Assembly: GCF_016902575.1 (NCBI RefSeq)
Contig: NZ_JACSNZ010000012.1
Coordinates: 1-49,065 of the forward strand
From: Pseudoflavonifractor capillosus
GTDB taxonomy: Bacteria; Bacillota; Clostridia; Oscillospirales; Oscillospiraceae
DNA length: 49,065 nt
Reading direction: 5' to 3'
A program made the translations under genes and the position numbers. Below, in pieces: positions 1 through 8,945 of this stretch (within the stretch, counting starts at the first letter, position 1; the number at the start of each line of letters is the position of its first letter). The notes under the pieces were generated by a model that saw only the letters and a list, made by a program, of their open reading frames with translations, searched no databases and was not told the DNA's origin.

Positions 1-539
1 TCAGACGACCCACGGCCCGAAAAATCTCCTGCTGTTCCTGGTGATGCCAGCACACCAAGTTTTCATGGCAGCTGGCCCTACGGCTGGGCGGTTTCCCTGT
101 CCGGGCCTTTCCCTGGCGTTGCGGCTGTTCCCAGCCGCCGATGCCCCGGCCCCCGGCAGCCGCAAGCGGCTGCACCCCACCGGGGTCAGGCTCTGGTGGG
201 GAAGCTGTGCATGGCTTGTCTAGCTGTGTACTATGCCAGGAGCAGCCGCTTTCCTGGATCGGCACCAGACCAGAGCCAGCCATAGACTTGACGCATGTCC
301 AGCCCCGTACCCCAAGGGGGGTACTTAGGGGGGAACGCCCTAAGCGATTCTTTCCCCAATTTCTCATCGGGGAGAAAGTCACCCTGCGGAGCAAACCAAA
401 GCCAAAGGGATTGCCAGACAATCGTTGAAAAGCAAAGGCAAAAACACCCTGGGGAGCAAATAAGGCCAGCGGGTGCTACCAGAGAATTGGCGAGAGGACA
501 ATCCCCCAGCGGGTAGCGTCCCCGGGCTGGCAAGCCTGC
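1..539. repeat. Large dispersed repeat, copy A (cut by window start)
   Basis: One of five related intergenic elements (others near 12.7, 26.9, 36.8 and 47.3 kb). The core around 16-150 (starting CGGCCCG, with CATGGCAGCTGGCCCTA and GTCCGGGCCTT) matches copies B and D in the same orientation. The right end has the family inverted-end motif: a CTTAGGG / CCCTAAG hairpin near 327-347, then a TTTCTC / GAGAAA hairpin near 355-382 whose outer pairs have decayed in this copy. Positions about 383-460 carry an extra segment whose reverse complement lies in the left end of copy D. The outer end reads GGCTGGCAAGCCTGC. No plausible protein is encoded. The left end lies outside the window. Confidence 0.8.
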
Positions 540-578
540 ACCTCGCCATCATCCTTCCGCCACAGCCCATAAAAGGCA

Positions 579-607
579 CCCCCAGGCCGGAATTTCCGGC
601 CTGGGGG
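579..607 (-). terminator. Intrinsic terminator of the beta-galactosidase gene
   Basis: A 13-bp perfect stem (CCCCCAGGCCGGA with TCCGGCCTGGGGG) and a 3-nt loop lie 31 nt beyond the stop codon. On the minus strand the stem is followed by TGCCTTTTA; on the plus strand by CTTTTTC, so it could work both ways. Confidence 0.8.
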
Positions 608-637
608 CTTTTTCGTTCTCCGTATATGGCTTAGGTC

Positions 638-3600
638 TTAGCCCTTGCGCTTGCGGGACACCACCACGGCGCCGCACAGCAGGCTCATGGACACTGCCAT
701 GGCTGCCACGTACAGCAGCATCTGGTTGGCATCGCCGGTGGGAGGCACTTTGCCGTCCTCGTCCACTGCCACGTTGGCCAGCACATAGGTGCTGAAGTGC
801 TCCAGGTTGGCGGTGACGGTGCGGGCGTCCTTATCCACGGTGATGGCGATTTCCTCGGTGGTCTTGCCGTCGTCAGACACATAGAACAGCTTCAGGTTGT
901 CCACAGACAGGTTCTCAGGGATGGCGAAGGTCATCTGTACCTTGCCGCTGGGCTGAACAGGCTTGCCGTTCAGGGTGGCGGTGATGTCCAGAATGGCGGT
1001 GTTCTTCATGTCATCCACCAGGTTCTTCAGGGCTTCCTTCACGGTGTCGTAGATCTTGCCCTGGGTGACACTCTCCACGGTGATCACGGTGTTTGCCTCA
1101 AACACCTTGTCGGCGTTGCCCACGGTGATCCGGTTATCGGTATTGTTGTCCAGAATCACGTCTCCACCGGTGACAGGGGCGGAGGGCTCGGGGTCTACGG
1201 GAGTGGAGGGCTGGGGATCCACACTGGTGGTGGGATCAGGATCCACACTGGTGGTGGGATCAGGATCAGGATTCACGCTGGTGGTGGGATCGGGATCGGG
1301 ATTCTCGGTGGGAGGCACGTAGTTGGGATCCTTGGCACCGCAGTTGGTGCACACGCCATCCACATAGTGGTGGCCGGTGGCCTTGATAACCTCTTGCTCC
1401 ACAAGGATCTCACCGCACACGGAGCACTTCACGCCGTCGGTGAGGCCGTCCTGAGTACAGGTGGCGGCCTTGCCGGGGATGGTCTCCTGGGTGTGTCCGG
1501 TGGCAGGAATGTCCTGCACATCCAAAGTGTCGGTATAGGTCTCCTCACCGAACTTCACGGTGGCGGTGTAGGTGGTGGTACCCATCTGGGTACAGGTGGC
1601 CTCTTCCTTCACCTTGGCGGTGACGGCTGCATCCATCTCCAGCTTATTGTCACAGGCGCAGGTAAACACAGCAGTGGCGGTCTTTCCATCCTTGCTGAAG
1701 GTGAAGGTGGGCTCGCCATAGGTGTGGGTGTGGGCGTCCTTTTCAAAGACGGCAGTGACAGTGACGTTCTTGGCAGGCATGGTGAAGGTGTTACCCGTGA
1801 TCCCCACGGTCTCGTCGTCCACCTTCCACTCCTTGAAGTGCCAGCCCTCAGCAGCCTGCTGGAACAGGGTCACAGTGTCCCCGGCAGCGGCGGAGGTGGG
1901 ATAGGCGGAGGCAGTGCCCTGGCCTTCCTTGTTCACCGTGATGCTGTACTCCTCCGGCTGGACGATGTCGCCGTTCTTGGTGATGACGATGAAGCTGACC
2001 AGCATGTCGTTGTTGTCATTGTCGGTGGCCTTGGGGCTCATCTTCAGCTTCACACTGCCCGCCTCGGTCAAAGTCATCTCCAGCTGGGCATACTGGCCGT
2101 TCTGGACGTTCAGGTTCTTGTCCACAGTGGCCAGCTGCTGATCGTCCTGGAGCAGCTCAATGGTGGCGTTGCGCTGATACTGGGTCTGATACCAGATGTT
2201 CTTGTAGCCCACATACACCTGATAGGTGCCGGCCTCCAGGCCATCGAACTGGTAGACCAGGGGCTTTCCATGACCGCTGTTCTCCTTAGAAGATGCGGTC
2301 ATGTTGCGGATGGTGGAATAGATGTCGGTGCCGTAGTCCTCGTGGGTCTCAACCTCGGCCTCGGGGTTGGTGCAGCCCCAGCCGCTCTCCTGGGTATAGG
2401 CCTGGTCGGGGGTGGTGTTGCGCAGGGTGGCGGAGTTGTACTTGAGAATGTTGGCCACCGCATCGGTAAAGGCGGAAGCGCCGGCATCCACAAAGTAGAC
2501 CACGTTGCCGGGCACCACAGCCACGGTGGTGGACACGTCATGGCCGGCCACGGTGCCGGTGAGGGGCAGAGTGCAAACCTCGGTGGCAGCGTTGATGGCA
2601 TTCACCTGGGCCTGGTTCCAGGTCACTTGGGCGTCGGACTGTTCATCGCCCTGAATCACCCGCAGGGTGGCAGGGGGCGTGAAGGTCTGGCCCAGATAGT
2701 GATGGTCGGGCAGGTTGTCCAACACCTCGAAGTAGTTGGGATCGGTGCCGAAGTGGGCAGTGACCACCACGTCACGGGCGGGCATGGTGTCCATCAAAGC
2801 GGGGTTGCGGTAGGCGTCGGTGATGTGGGCGTCCTCGCCGTCGGTGGCCCAGTGGTCAAACACCTTGCCCTCAGGAATGTCGGCAAAGAAGGTCACAGAG
2901 GAACCCACCTTGTACATCTGAGAGGTGATGGTGCCCTCCTCGTCCAGGGAGCCGCCCACCACGGTGACGGTGTAGCCGTCCATATAGTTGGCGGTGACGG
3001 TGACGTTTTCGTCGGGCATGACGAAGGTGGTATTCTCGCTGTAAGCATCCTCAAAGGTGACGTTCTTGCTGGTGCTGGACCAGTGGTCGAACATCTTGTT
3101 CTCGGGAGCCTCGCCAGCCTCCAGAGTGATGGTCTGACCCACATACACCTGCTTCTCACTGGTTCCGGAGCCCAGGTTCAGGGTCAGGGTGCGCTGGCTG
3201 CCCTCAGTGATGGTAAAAGCCTTCTCAATGGCATCGCCGGTGAAAGCGCCGCAGAAGTTGATGGTGAGCTTACCAGTGCCCACAGCCTCGTTGTCGGCAT
3301 ACTCCACGGTGTAGTCCAAGCCACGGATGAGGGTCTGCTCACCCAGCTTTACCACGGGGTCGGGGCGGACTTCCTCACCCTTGTAGGTGTAGCTGTCCTC
3401 CAGGGTGACGGTGACGTTGCTGGTGTCAATGGTGGTGGCGCCGGTGACCCGGAACTCAGCGCCGGAGCCCCAGGCGTTGACGGTGTCACCGTAGGTGCTG
3501 CGAGGCACCACCAGAATGGACCGGACAGTGGCCACGCTGCCAAAGGAAGTGGTCTTCCAATTCGTATTCTTTGCCCAGCTGCCCGTGGCCACCTTGGTCC

Positions 3601-6600
3601 AGCCATCGCTGCTGGGATCGCCAGAGAGCTGATCCACCGTCTTGGAGCTGACATAAATGTCATGGTCACCAAAGGTGCCGTTGTAGCTGGGCTTGCCACC
3701 GTTCGTGTCCTGCCGGGGCAGATAGCGGATGCCGTTGATGGCAGTCTCCGCATCCAGCTCCACCATGAACCACAGCTTGTTCAAGGGGGTGGCTTTCCAG
3801 TTGGAGTGCCAGATGCTGCTCTCGTCGCCGTCAATGAGGTTGGAGCCGGGCTGGTCGTTGTGGTTGTTGTCCACCTTGACCTTGGAGAGGACGGAGCGGT
3901 CCAGCTCCTTGCCCTCACGGCCCAGTTTCACCACATAGTTGAACTCCTGGCCGTAGTTGTTGGCGGCAGTCACGGTGAGGGTGCCGTCCTCGTTGAAGGT
4001 GTAGGTGTAGTTCTCGGTGCCCTCCACGGTGACGGAGGTGATGGACTCGTTGGCAGCCAGGGTGTAGCTGGACCCGGTCTCGCTGCCCACGTCAAAGCCA
4101 GCCACTTCCTCGCCGTTGATGCTGATGGAGGTGATGGGGTAGGTGGAGGTGGGAACCTCGAAGCCCTCATTGCCCTTTTTCATCAGCTCAGTGGGATCCT
4201 TGGTGCTGACAGGGGAGATGCGGTAGGAGTAAGAATAGGTCTGGTTGGTGGGGAAGAAGTACCCATTCAGGGGCTTGTGGCCCATGAATGCGGTGTCGCT
4301 GACACCGTTCTGGTGCAGGTCCAGGTTCCACACAATGTCCTCACCCTGAGGAATCTGGTTGGGATGCCGATAGGTGGAGCTGTTGTAGGAGCCGGAGTTC
4401 ATCTCCTCGGCGGTGTAGTGGGCCACGGAGCTCTCCAGCAGCTGATCGTCGCTGGTGACCATCAGGCCCACACCCTGTTCGTTGGTCAGGGCAGTCCAGC
4501 GGATGTCGGTGCGGTTGCCGTTGTCCTGGGGCTTGAGCATCTTCTTGCCGACCCAGGTGGAGTCCGCGCCCATGGCATCGTTGGGGTCGTACACGGTGGA
4601 GGTGTACACACCCACGGTGGAGCCGCTCTGGCGGTCCACATAGTTCTCGTCGGGGCCGCGGCCATAGTAGGTCAGGGTGTCATACTCCCCGCTGATGAGC
4701 ATCCGGCCACCGATCTTAGGCAGACCGTTGGGGGCGAAGTTGCTGGTGGGAATAAACTGGCTCAAGACCACGATTTCGCCATTACCGTAGATCTGGTAGG
4801 CCATCAGGGCATCGGCATCCACCTTCATGGAGCCGCTCATGGCCATGAGCACCTGGTTGTCCGCCTTGGTAACTGCCACGTTCAGACCGGACAGGTTCTC
4901 CGCGGCGCCTGCGTTTTTCAGGTTGGAGTCCTTCTGCACAGTGGTGTCGTTGTAGGTCTCGGCACGGTACAGGCTCTGCTCAGGGCCCTGGGTCATGACC
5001 ACGTTGCCATCAAGCTTGTAGGACTTGATGACACCATTTTTGGTGTCCAGGGTGATCTCAAACTTCTGGCCGTTGTCGGTGGTGCCGGTGAGGATCAGCT
5101 CGCTGCCCACTTGCCGGACAGACTGGAAGTCCTTGTCGGGAGCCTGGGTATCAGCGGCGGCACCGGCATCGGTGACATCCAGCTGGAACTGCTCATAGGC
5201 CACCTCATGGCCGGCCTTGGCCCAGTTGGTGTCCTTCTTCAAGGTCACAGAGAAGTCCAGCAGGTAGTCCCGGCCCTCCACCGCCTCAAACTGGGGCAGG
5301 GAGATGGTGACATCCTGGACGTGATCGCCGCTCATCAGGCTCTTGCCGTCCATGTTGGGGGTGTTCAGCTCCAGAGTGCCGCTGCCCAGGGTCTTGACCC
5401 CGTCCTCGGTGAGCTTCCAGGTGATGTTAAAGGCAGACAGGCTAGTGTTCTCGTATTCGTTGACCACCTTGACGGTAATCTCCCTGCCGGAGGTCACATC
5501 CAGGTTGTCCATGTAGAAGCTCACCTGCTGGTGTACCTTCTTGGCCTCGGTCATTTTGGGGGAGGGGGTGCGGTCGGCAAAGACCAAGCCGTTGCCGCAG
5601 AAGGCGTTGTCGTTGGCGGTCTTGTCGATCCAGTCGCCGCCATAGCCCCAGAACTCATCGTAGGTACCGTCCGAATTCTGCCGCACCGTGCGGATGGACT
5701 GGTCGATGTAGTCCCAGATAAAGCCGCCCTGGACATTGTCTTTCTCGCGGATGACATCCCAGTGCTCCAAGGCGTTGCCGTAGGCCTGGCCCATGGCGTG
5801 GTTGTACTCGGAGTGAACGTAGGGCATTTTCCCGTTGTAGTTGGCCACATTGCTGGGCAGGCTATACTGGGTGGAGTGGATATCCACAATGTTTGCTTTG
5901 CGCACATTTACGCTCCAGGGGTCGGCGCCAGCGGCCTTCTCATAGGAGTGCTGATAGCCGTCGCTCTCCCGCTCGTACTTGCGCAGACGGTCGGGGTCAC
6001 GCTTGAGCAGGTACATAGAGGCGACCCAGAAGCAGTAGTTCTCATTCAGAGGCGCCCAGCTGTAGGTGGCCTCATTGCCCAGGGACCACATGATGACGCT
6101 GGGGTTGTTCTTGTACATCTCCAGGTTGGTGGCCACACGGTCCAGCACCGGAGCCACCCATTCGGGCATACCAGAGTTATTCTTGCCGGTGGGCACCTTG
6201 TCCCCGTTGGAGGCGGCGGCGTGGCTCTCCACGTTGGCCTCGGCGCACACATACAGGCCCAGCTCATCGGCCAGGTCGTACAGGGCCTTGTCGTTGGGGT
6301 AGTGAGCGGTACGAATGGCGTTGAGGTTGTTTTCCTTCATGACGGTCAAATCGGTGAGGTAGTCCTCAAAGGTGAGGGCATGTCCCGTCTCCAGATCAGT
6401 GTCGTGGCGGTTGACGCCCCGCAGCACCACCTGCCGCCCGGTGATCTGCATCTGCTCGTGGCCCTGATTGTCGATGTTCACCTTGTAGATCTCCCGGAAG
6501 CCGATGCGCTCCACCACTGCCTCCATCACAGTGCCGTCAGCCTTCTTCAGCTCCAGCACCAGAGAGTACAGGTTGGGGGTGTCGGGGAACCACTTGGCGG

Positions 6601-7783
6601 GGTTCCGCACCTCCATGGTGCTGGTGACGGTCCTGCCTGCATCGGCCAGCTTGACGGCATAGTCGGTGCTGGCCGCATCCAGGGTCACGGTCTGGTTGTC
6701 CGCCGTGGCCACAGGGGTGCCATCATCGTCCACAATGCGGGCGGAAATGGTGTATTCACCCTGGGCTTTGTTGAACAGGGCACGCACGTCGGTCTCCACC
6801 GTGACGGTGACGTCGCTGTCCTCACTGGTGCGGTCGTCAAACTTGGTCTTCACAAAGAAGTCCCGGATCTCCGCCTCATCCTTGGAGTACAGGTACACAT
6901 CCCGGTAGATGCCGCTCTGGCGGATGAAGTCCTGGTTCTCCAGCCAGCTGCCGATGGACCAGCGGAACACCTTCAAAGCGATGGTGTTCTCCCCGCTCTC
7001 ATTCAGATAGGGGGTGATGTTGAAATCGTGGGCGGTGAAGGAGTCGGTGGAATAGCCCACCTTTTGTCCGTTGACATAGAGATAGTAAGCAGACTCCACA
7101 CTTTGGAAGGAGATAAAGACCTCCCGTCCGTCCCAGCTATCGGGCAGGGTAAAGCTGGTGCGGTAGTAGCCCACGGGGTTGTACTTGGTGGGGGCAGTGG
7201 GGTCGGTGTAGGTGTCGCTCTCAAAGTTGTTGAACCAGGGAAGGACCGTGTTTGTGTAGATGGGCTCGTCAAAGTACTTAAAGGTGCCGTCCTCATTGCG
7301 GTAGGTCTGCCAGGCCTGGGGCACATACTCCTTCTGGAAGGCGTCCCCGGTGTAGTCCTTGGCCAGGTAGGTGGCATCCACCTTGGCCGCCTCAGCAGGA
7401 TTTTCCACCAGGGCGAAGTCCCACTTTCTGTCGGAGAGCAGCATGTAATAATCCGACGTCTCAGGGCCTACCTTGTCCAGCACGGATTTCTCCGCGGCCA
7501 GGGCGGTTTCGGCATCCTGATAGGAGATAAACTGGCTCTTGGCCCGCTCCCGGTTGATGCCGATGACCTCGCTGTCATCGTACCACTCGTCTCCGGTAAA
7601 CTTGGCCTCTCCGTTTTCAAAGGCAATGCTGCTGGTAAAATGCGTTTCCCGGGTGCCCAGCACACCGTCGTAGACACCGGTGTCCGTGCCGTTGTTGCTG
7701 GCCGCCATGGCTGGGATCACCAAGCCGGCCGTCAGCGCCGTCGCCAGGGTCAAAGCCACTGTGCGCTTCCACACTGGTTTCAT
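638..7783 (-). CDS. Secreted, wall-anchored multidomain GH2 beta-galactosidase
   Basis: A 2381-residue surface enzyme predicted to hydrolyse terminal beta-galactosides outside the cell. A Sec signal peptide covers about residues 1-28 (cleavage after AMAA). The GH2 sugar-binding, Ig-like and TIM-barrel domains follow (about 150-750): NRHD at 458-461, acid/base Glu571 in SLGNEA and nucleophile Glu659 in HSEYNHAMG. A beta-galactosidase small-chain-like domain spans about 890-1195. Accessory modules follow: a discoidin/F5-8C-like domain (1292-1448), InlB-type repeats (about 1530-1600, 1603-1678, 1946-2015), a Big_4-like domain (1690-1757), a CBM-like domain (1760-1937), CxxC-rich segments (2040-2150) and a Pro/Thr/Asp spacer (2160-2204). 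A sortase-type VPPTGD (2346-2351), membrane helix and RKRKG tail close it. The start has a GGGAGG site. The galactosidase call is firm; the exact substrate is not determined. Confidence 0.93.
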   Translation of the reverse strand: MKPVWKRTVALTLATALTAGLVIPAMAASNNGTDTGVYDGVLGTRETHFTSSIAFENGEAKFTGDEWYDDSEVIGINRERAKSQFISYQDAETALAAEKSVLDKVGPETSDYYMLLSDRKWDFALVENPAEAAKVDATYLAKDYTGDAFQKEYVPQAWQTYRNEDGTFKYFDEPIYTNTVLPWFNNFESDTYTDPTAPTKYNPVGYYRTSFTLPDSWDGREVFISFQSVESAYYLYVNGQKVGYSTDSFTAHDFNITPYLNESGENTIALKVFRWSIGSWLENQDFIRQSGIYRDVYLYSKDEAEIRDFFVKTKFDDRTSEDSDVTVTVETDVRALFNKAQGEYTISARIVDDDGTPVATADNQTVTLDAASTDYAVKLADAGRTVTSTMEVRNPAKWFPDTPNLYSLVLELKKADGTVMEAVVERIGFREIYKVNIDNQGHEQMQITGRQVVLRGVNRHDTDLETGHALTFEDYLTDLTVMKENNLNAIRTAHYPNDKALYDLADELGLYVCAEANVESHAAASNGDKVPTGKNNSGMPEWVAPVLDRVATNLEMYKNNPSVIMWSLGNEATYSWAPLNENYCFWVASMYLLKRDPDRLRKYERESDGYQHSYEKAAGADPWSVNVRKANIVDIHSTQYSLPSNVANYNGKMPYVHSEYNHAMGQAYGNALEHWDVIREKDNVQGGFIWDYIDQSIRTVRQNSDGTYDEFWGYGGDWIDKTANDNAFCGNGLVFADRTPSPKMTEAKKVHQQVSFYMDNLDVTSGREITVKVVNEYENTSLSAFNITWKLTEDGVKTLGSGTLELNTPNMDGKSLMSGDHVQDVTISLPQFEAVEGRDYLLDFSVTLKKDTNWAKAGHEVAYEQFQLDVTDAGAAADTQAPDKDFQSVRQVGSELILTGTTDNGQKFEITLDTKNGVIKSYKLDGNVVMTQGPEQSLYRAETYNDTTVQKDSNLKNAGAAENLSGLNVAVTKADNQVLMAMSGSMKVDADALMAYQIYGNGEIVVLSQFIPTSNFAPNGLPKIGGRMLISGEYDTLTYYGRGPDENYVDRQSGSTVGVYTSTVYDPNDAMGADSTWVGKKMLKPQDNGNRTDIRWTALTNEQGVGLMVTSDDQLLESSVAHYTAEEMNSGSYNSSTYRHPNQIPQGEDIVWNLDLHQNGVSDTAFMGHKPLNGYFFPTNQTYSYSYRISPVSTKDPTELMKKGNEGFEVPTSTYPITSISINGEEVAGFDVGSETGSSYTLAANESITSVTVEGTENYTYTFNEDGTLTVTAANNYGQEFNYVVKLGREGKELDRSVLSKVKVDNNHNDQPGSNLIDGDESSIWHSNWKATPLNKLWFMVELDAETAINGIRYLPRQDTNGGKPSYNGTFGDHDIYVSSKTVDQLSGDPSSDGWTKVATGSWAKNTNWKTTSFGSVATVRSILVVPRSTYGDTVNAWGSGAEFRVTGATTIDTSNVTVTLEDSYTYKGEEVRPDPVVKLGEQTLIRGLDYTVEYADNEAVGTGKLTINFCGAFTGDAIEKAFTITEGSQRTLTLNLGSGTSEKQVYVGQTITLEAGEAPENKMFDHWSSTSKNVTFEDAYSENTTFVMPDENVTVTANYMDGYTVTVVGGSLDEEGTITSQMYKVGSSVTFFADIPEGKVFDHWATDGEDAHITDAYRNPALMDTMPARDVVVTAHFGTDPNYFEVLDNLPDHHYLGQTFTPPATLRVIQGDEQSDAQVTWNQAQVNAINAATEVCTLPLTGTVAGHDVSTTVAVVPGNVVYFVDAGASAFTDAVANILKYNSATLRNTTPDQAYTQESGWGCTNPEAEVETHEDYGTDIYSTIRNMTASSKENSGHGKPLVYQFDGLEAGTYQVYVGYKNIWYQTQYQRNATIELLQDDQQLATVDKNLNVQNGQYAQLEMTLTEAGSVKLKMSPKATDNDNNDMLVSFIVITKNGDIVQPEEYSITVNKEGQGTASAYPTSAAAGDTVTLFQQAAEGWHFKEWKVDDETVGITGNTFTMPAKNVTVTAVFEKDAHTHTYGEPTFTFSKDGKTATAVFTCACDNKLEMDAAVTAKVKEEATCTQMGTTTYTATVKFGEETYTDTLDVQDIPATGHTQETIPGKAATCTQDGLTDGVKCSVCGEILVEQEVIKATGHHYVDGVCTNCGAKDPNYVPPTENPDPDPTTSVNPDPDPTTSVDPDPTTSVDPQPSTPVDPEPSAPVTGGDVILDNNTDNRITVGNADKVFEANTVITVESVTQGKIYDTVKEALKNLVDDMKNTAILDITATLNGKPVQPSGKVQMTFAIPENLSVDNLKLFYVSDDGKTTEEIAITVDKDARTVTANLEHFSTYVLANVAVDEDGKVPPTGDANQMLLYVAAMAVSMSLLCGAVVVSRKRKG

Positions 7784-7824
7784 GTTCTACATCCTCCCTT
7801 TCCTTTGTCCAGGGTCCTAAGCGG

Positions 7825-7853
7825 TTTATACAAAAATTTGTCCGGGCGGACAA
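7825..7853 (-). promoter_or_regulatory. Promoter of the beta-galactosidase gene
   Basis: Read on the minus strand, TTGTCC (7848-7853) and TATAAA (7825-7830) are 17 bp apart, 42 nt upstream of the start codon: 4/6 and 5/6 matches to the housekeeping consensus. The -35 box lies inside a palindrome. The rest of 7784-8000 is AT-rich and holds no gene. Confidence 0.7.
7838..7853. promoter_or_regulatory. Candidate operator overlapping the -35 box
   Basis: TTGTCCGGGCGGACAA has perfect 7-bp arms (TTGTCCG / CGGACAA) around a 2-bp centre. It covers the -35 element and half the spacer of the beta-galactosidase promoter. This is the geometry expected for a repressor that occludes RNA polymerase, or for a class II activator. 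The regulator is not in the window. Confidence 0.5.
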
Positions 7854-8000
7854 CCGCCATTTTTACCATCATACCAAACAACTTGTCCTTTATCAAGGAA
7901 ATATTTATATATTTTAACTTCATATCCTCCAAAAATCTCCTGTCATTTTTGTGGTTTCATCCAATTTCGCCGGATTGATATGAATTTTTCATAAAAATTA

Positions 8001-8034
8001 CCGGGAATGGGACTGTAAAGTGTCCCATTCCCGG
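8001..8034 (-). terminator. Terminator downstream of the HAD gene
   Basis: A 13-bp stem (CCGGGAATGGGAC with GTCCCATTCCCGG) and an 8-nt loop sit 19 nt beyond the stop codon. On the minus strand it is followed by TAATTTTTAT. Confidence 0.75.
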
Positions 8035-8053
8035 TTATACATGTATAGAAAAA

Positions 8054-8689
8054 TCAGCGGCTCTCAAACAGCTCCAGCAGCTGACCGGGGGTGTACAGCA
8101 CATAGGCAGCACTGTCCGCCCGGCCCTGCTCCACGCCGTTCCATTTGGCATAGGCAAAGTCCATCCCGGCAGACTGGGCTGCCTGGGCATCCGAGGGGGT
8201 ATCACCCACGTAGAGAGCCTGGTCTGTGGTCAGTCCCAGGCGCTTCAGGCACTCCAGCAGGGGGGCGGGGTTTGGCTTGTGGAGGGTGGTGTCCTCCTCC
8301 AGCACCGCCGTCTCCATGTACCGATCCAGGCCGTTGCCCACCATGTCAATGTGATACTGGGCCCGGTTTTTGGAGGACACCGCCGCCTGGCGTACCCCCT
8401 GAGCCTGGAGGGCGTCCAGCACCTGCTCCACCCCTTCATAGGGGGTGGCCCCCTCCTCATACTCATTGACATAGCGCACCCACCGCCGGTAGACCTGCTG
8501 GGGGTTTTGGATGCCCAGTTCCTCCATGGTTTTCATGCCCGGATAGGCCATGAACTTGATGACATCTTTCAGCGCCCAGTCCTCTCCCAATTCCTCCTTG
8601 ATAATCCGAATCAGAGGGTACATATTCATGTTGATGGTGTTGAGCAGGGTGCCGTCAATGTCATAGAGCACCCCTTGGTAGGTTTTCAT
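8054..8689 (-). CDS. HAD-superfamily phosphatase (PpaX/Gph-like)
   Basis: A 211-residue cytoplasmic haloacid-dehalogenase-type hydrolase. Motif I is YDIDGT with nucleophile Asp10 and Asp12. Motif II is the Ser in AAVSSKN, motif III the Lys in LHKPNP, and motif IV GDTPSDAQAA near the C-terminus. The helical cap after motif I (NMNMYPLIRII to EEGATPYEGV) resembles phosphoglycolate phosphatase and pyrophosphatase PpaX, but the substrate cannot be fixed from sequence. The start was chosen at the ATG with an AGGAGGAG site; a longer upstream reading frame runs through a terminator-like hairpin and a repeat, so it is rejected. It is the last gene of the ricT strand but is separated from ricT by that hairpin, so read-through or a separate promoter is needed. 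Confidence 0.85.
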   Translation of the reverse strand: MKTYQGVLYDIDGTLLNTINMNMYPLIRIIKEELGEDWALKDVIKFMAYPGMKTMEELGIQNPQQVYRRWVRYVNEYEEGATPYEGVEQVLDALQAQGVRQAAVSSKNRAQYHIDMVGNGLDRYMETAVLEEDTTLHKPNPAPLLECLKRLGLTTDQALYVGDTPSDAQAAQSAGMDFAYAKWNGVEQGRADSAAYVLYTPGQLLELFESR

Positions 8690-8705
8690 AGGCTCCTCCT
8701 TGTGA

Positions 8706-8735
8706 AAAAGGTGCAGTCTTACGGCTGCACCTTTT
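8706..8735 (-). terminator. Hairpin between ricT and the HAD gene
   Basis: An 11-bp stem (AAAAGGTGCAG with CTGCACCTTTT), 8-nt loop, followed on the minus strand by a T run and then almost at once by the HAD ribosome binding site. It can act as terminator or attenuator. Confidence 0.65.
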
Positions 8736-8945
8736 GAATGAAGAATGAATAGTGAAGAATGAAGAATGCAAGCACTCCAGTCTCTGCAACGCCCAAAGCC
8801 TCCCTCAGGGAGGGAGATGGGCCGACGTAAGTCGGCTCGGAGGGAGCCAAAGAGCATGGCCCTCAAGTCTCTGCAACCATCAAAATCCGTGCCGCAAAGC
8901 GGCACACCACAATGATTCATGATTCATTCTTAATTATTCATTATT
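8736..8945. repeat. Short GAATGAA-ended repeat, copy 1
   Basis: The left terminus is a tract of GAATGAAGAATGAA-type units. The right end has the family hairpin GTGCCGC / GCGGCAC (loop AAAG), then ACCACAATGATTCATG and ATTATTCATT. The interior has small GC-rich hairpins (CCTCCCTCAGGGAGG, CCGACGTAAGTCGG). It encodes no protein. Its right end overlaps the 3' end of ricT. Confidence 0.8.

Noticed and set aside
1200-1320. Direct repeats that look like a small CRISPR or VNTR
   Set aside because: They are in frame in the beta-galactosidase gene and encode the Pro/Asp/Thr spacer (DPTTSV units). There are no spacers.
797-7978. A 2393-codon open frame on the plus strand opposite the beta-galactosidase gene
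   Set aside because: Its translation is low-complexity (Gly, Val, His, Leu-rich) with no motif. It arises from strong codon bias on the real strand. Similar antisense frames opposite gyrB, gyrA, serS and the ABC genes were dismissed for the same reason.
8690-8920. Longer N-terminus for the HAD protein
   Set aside because: The extension would be translated through the short repeat and a terminator-like hairpin; the inner ATG has the ribosome binding site and the family start.
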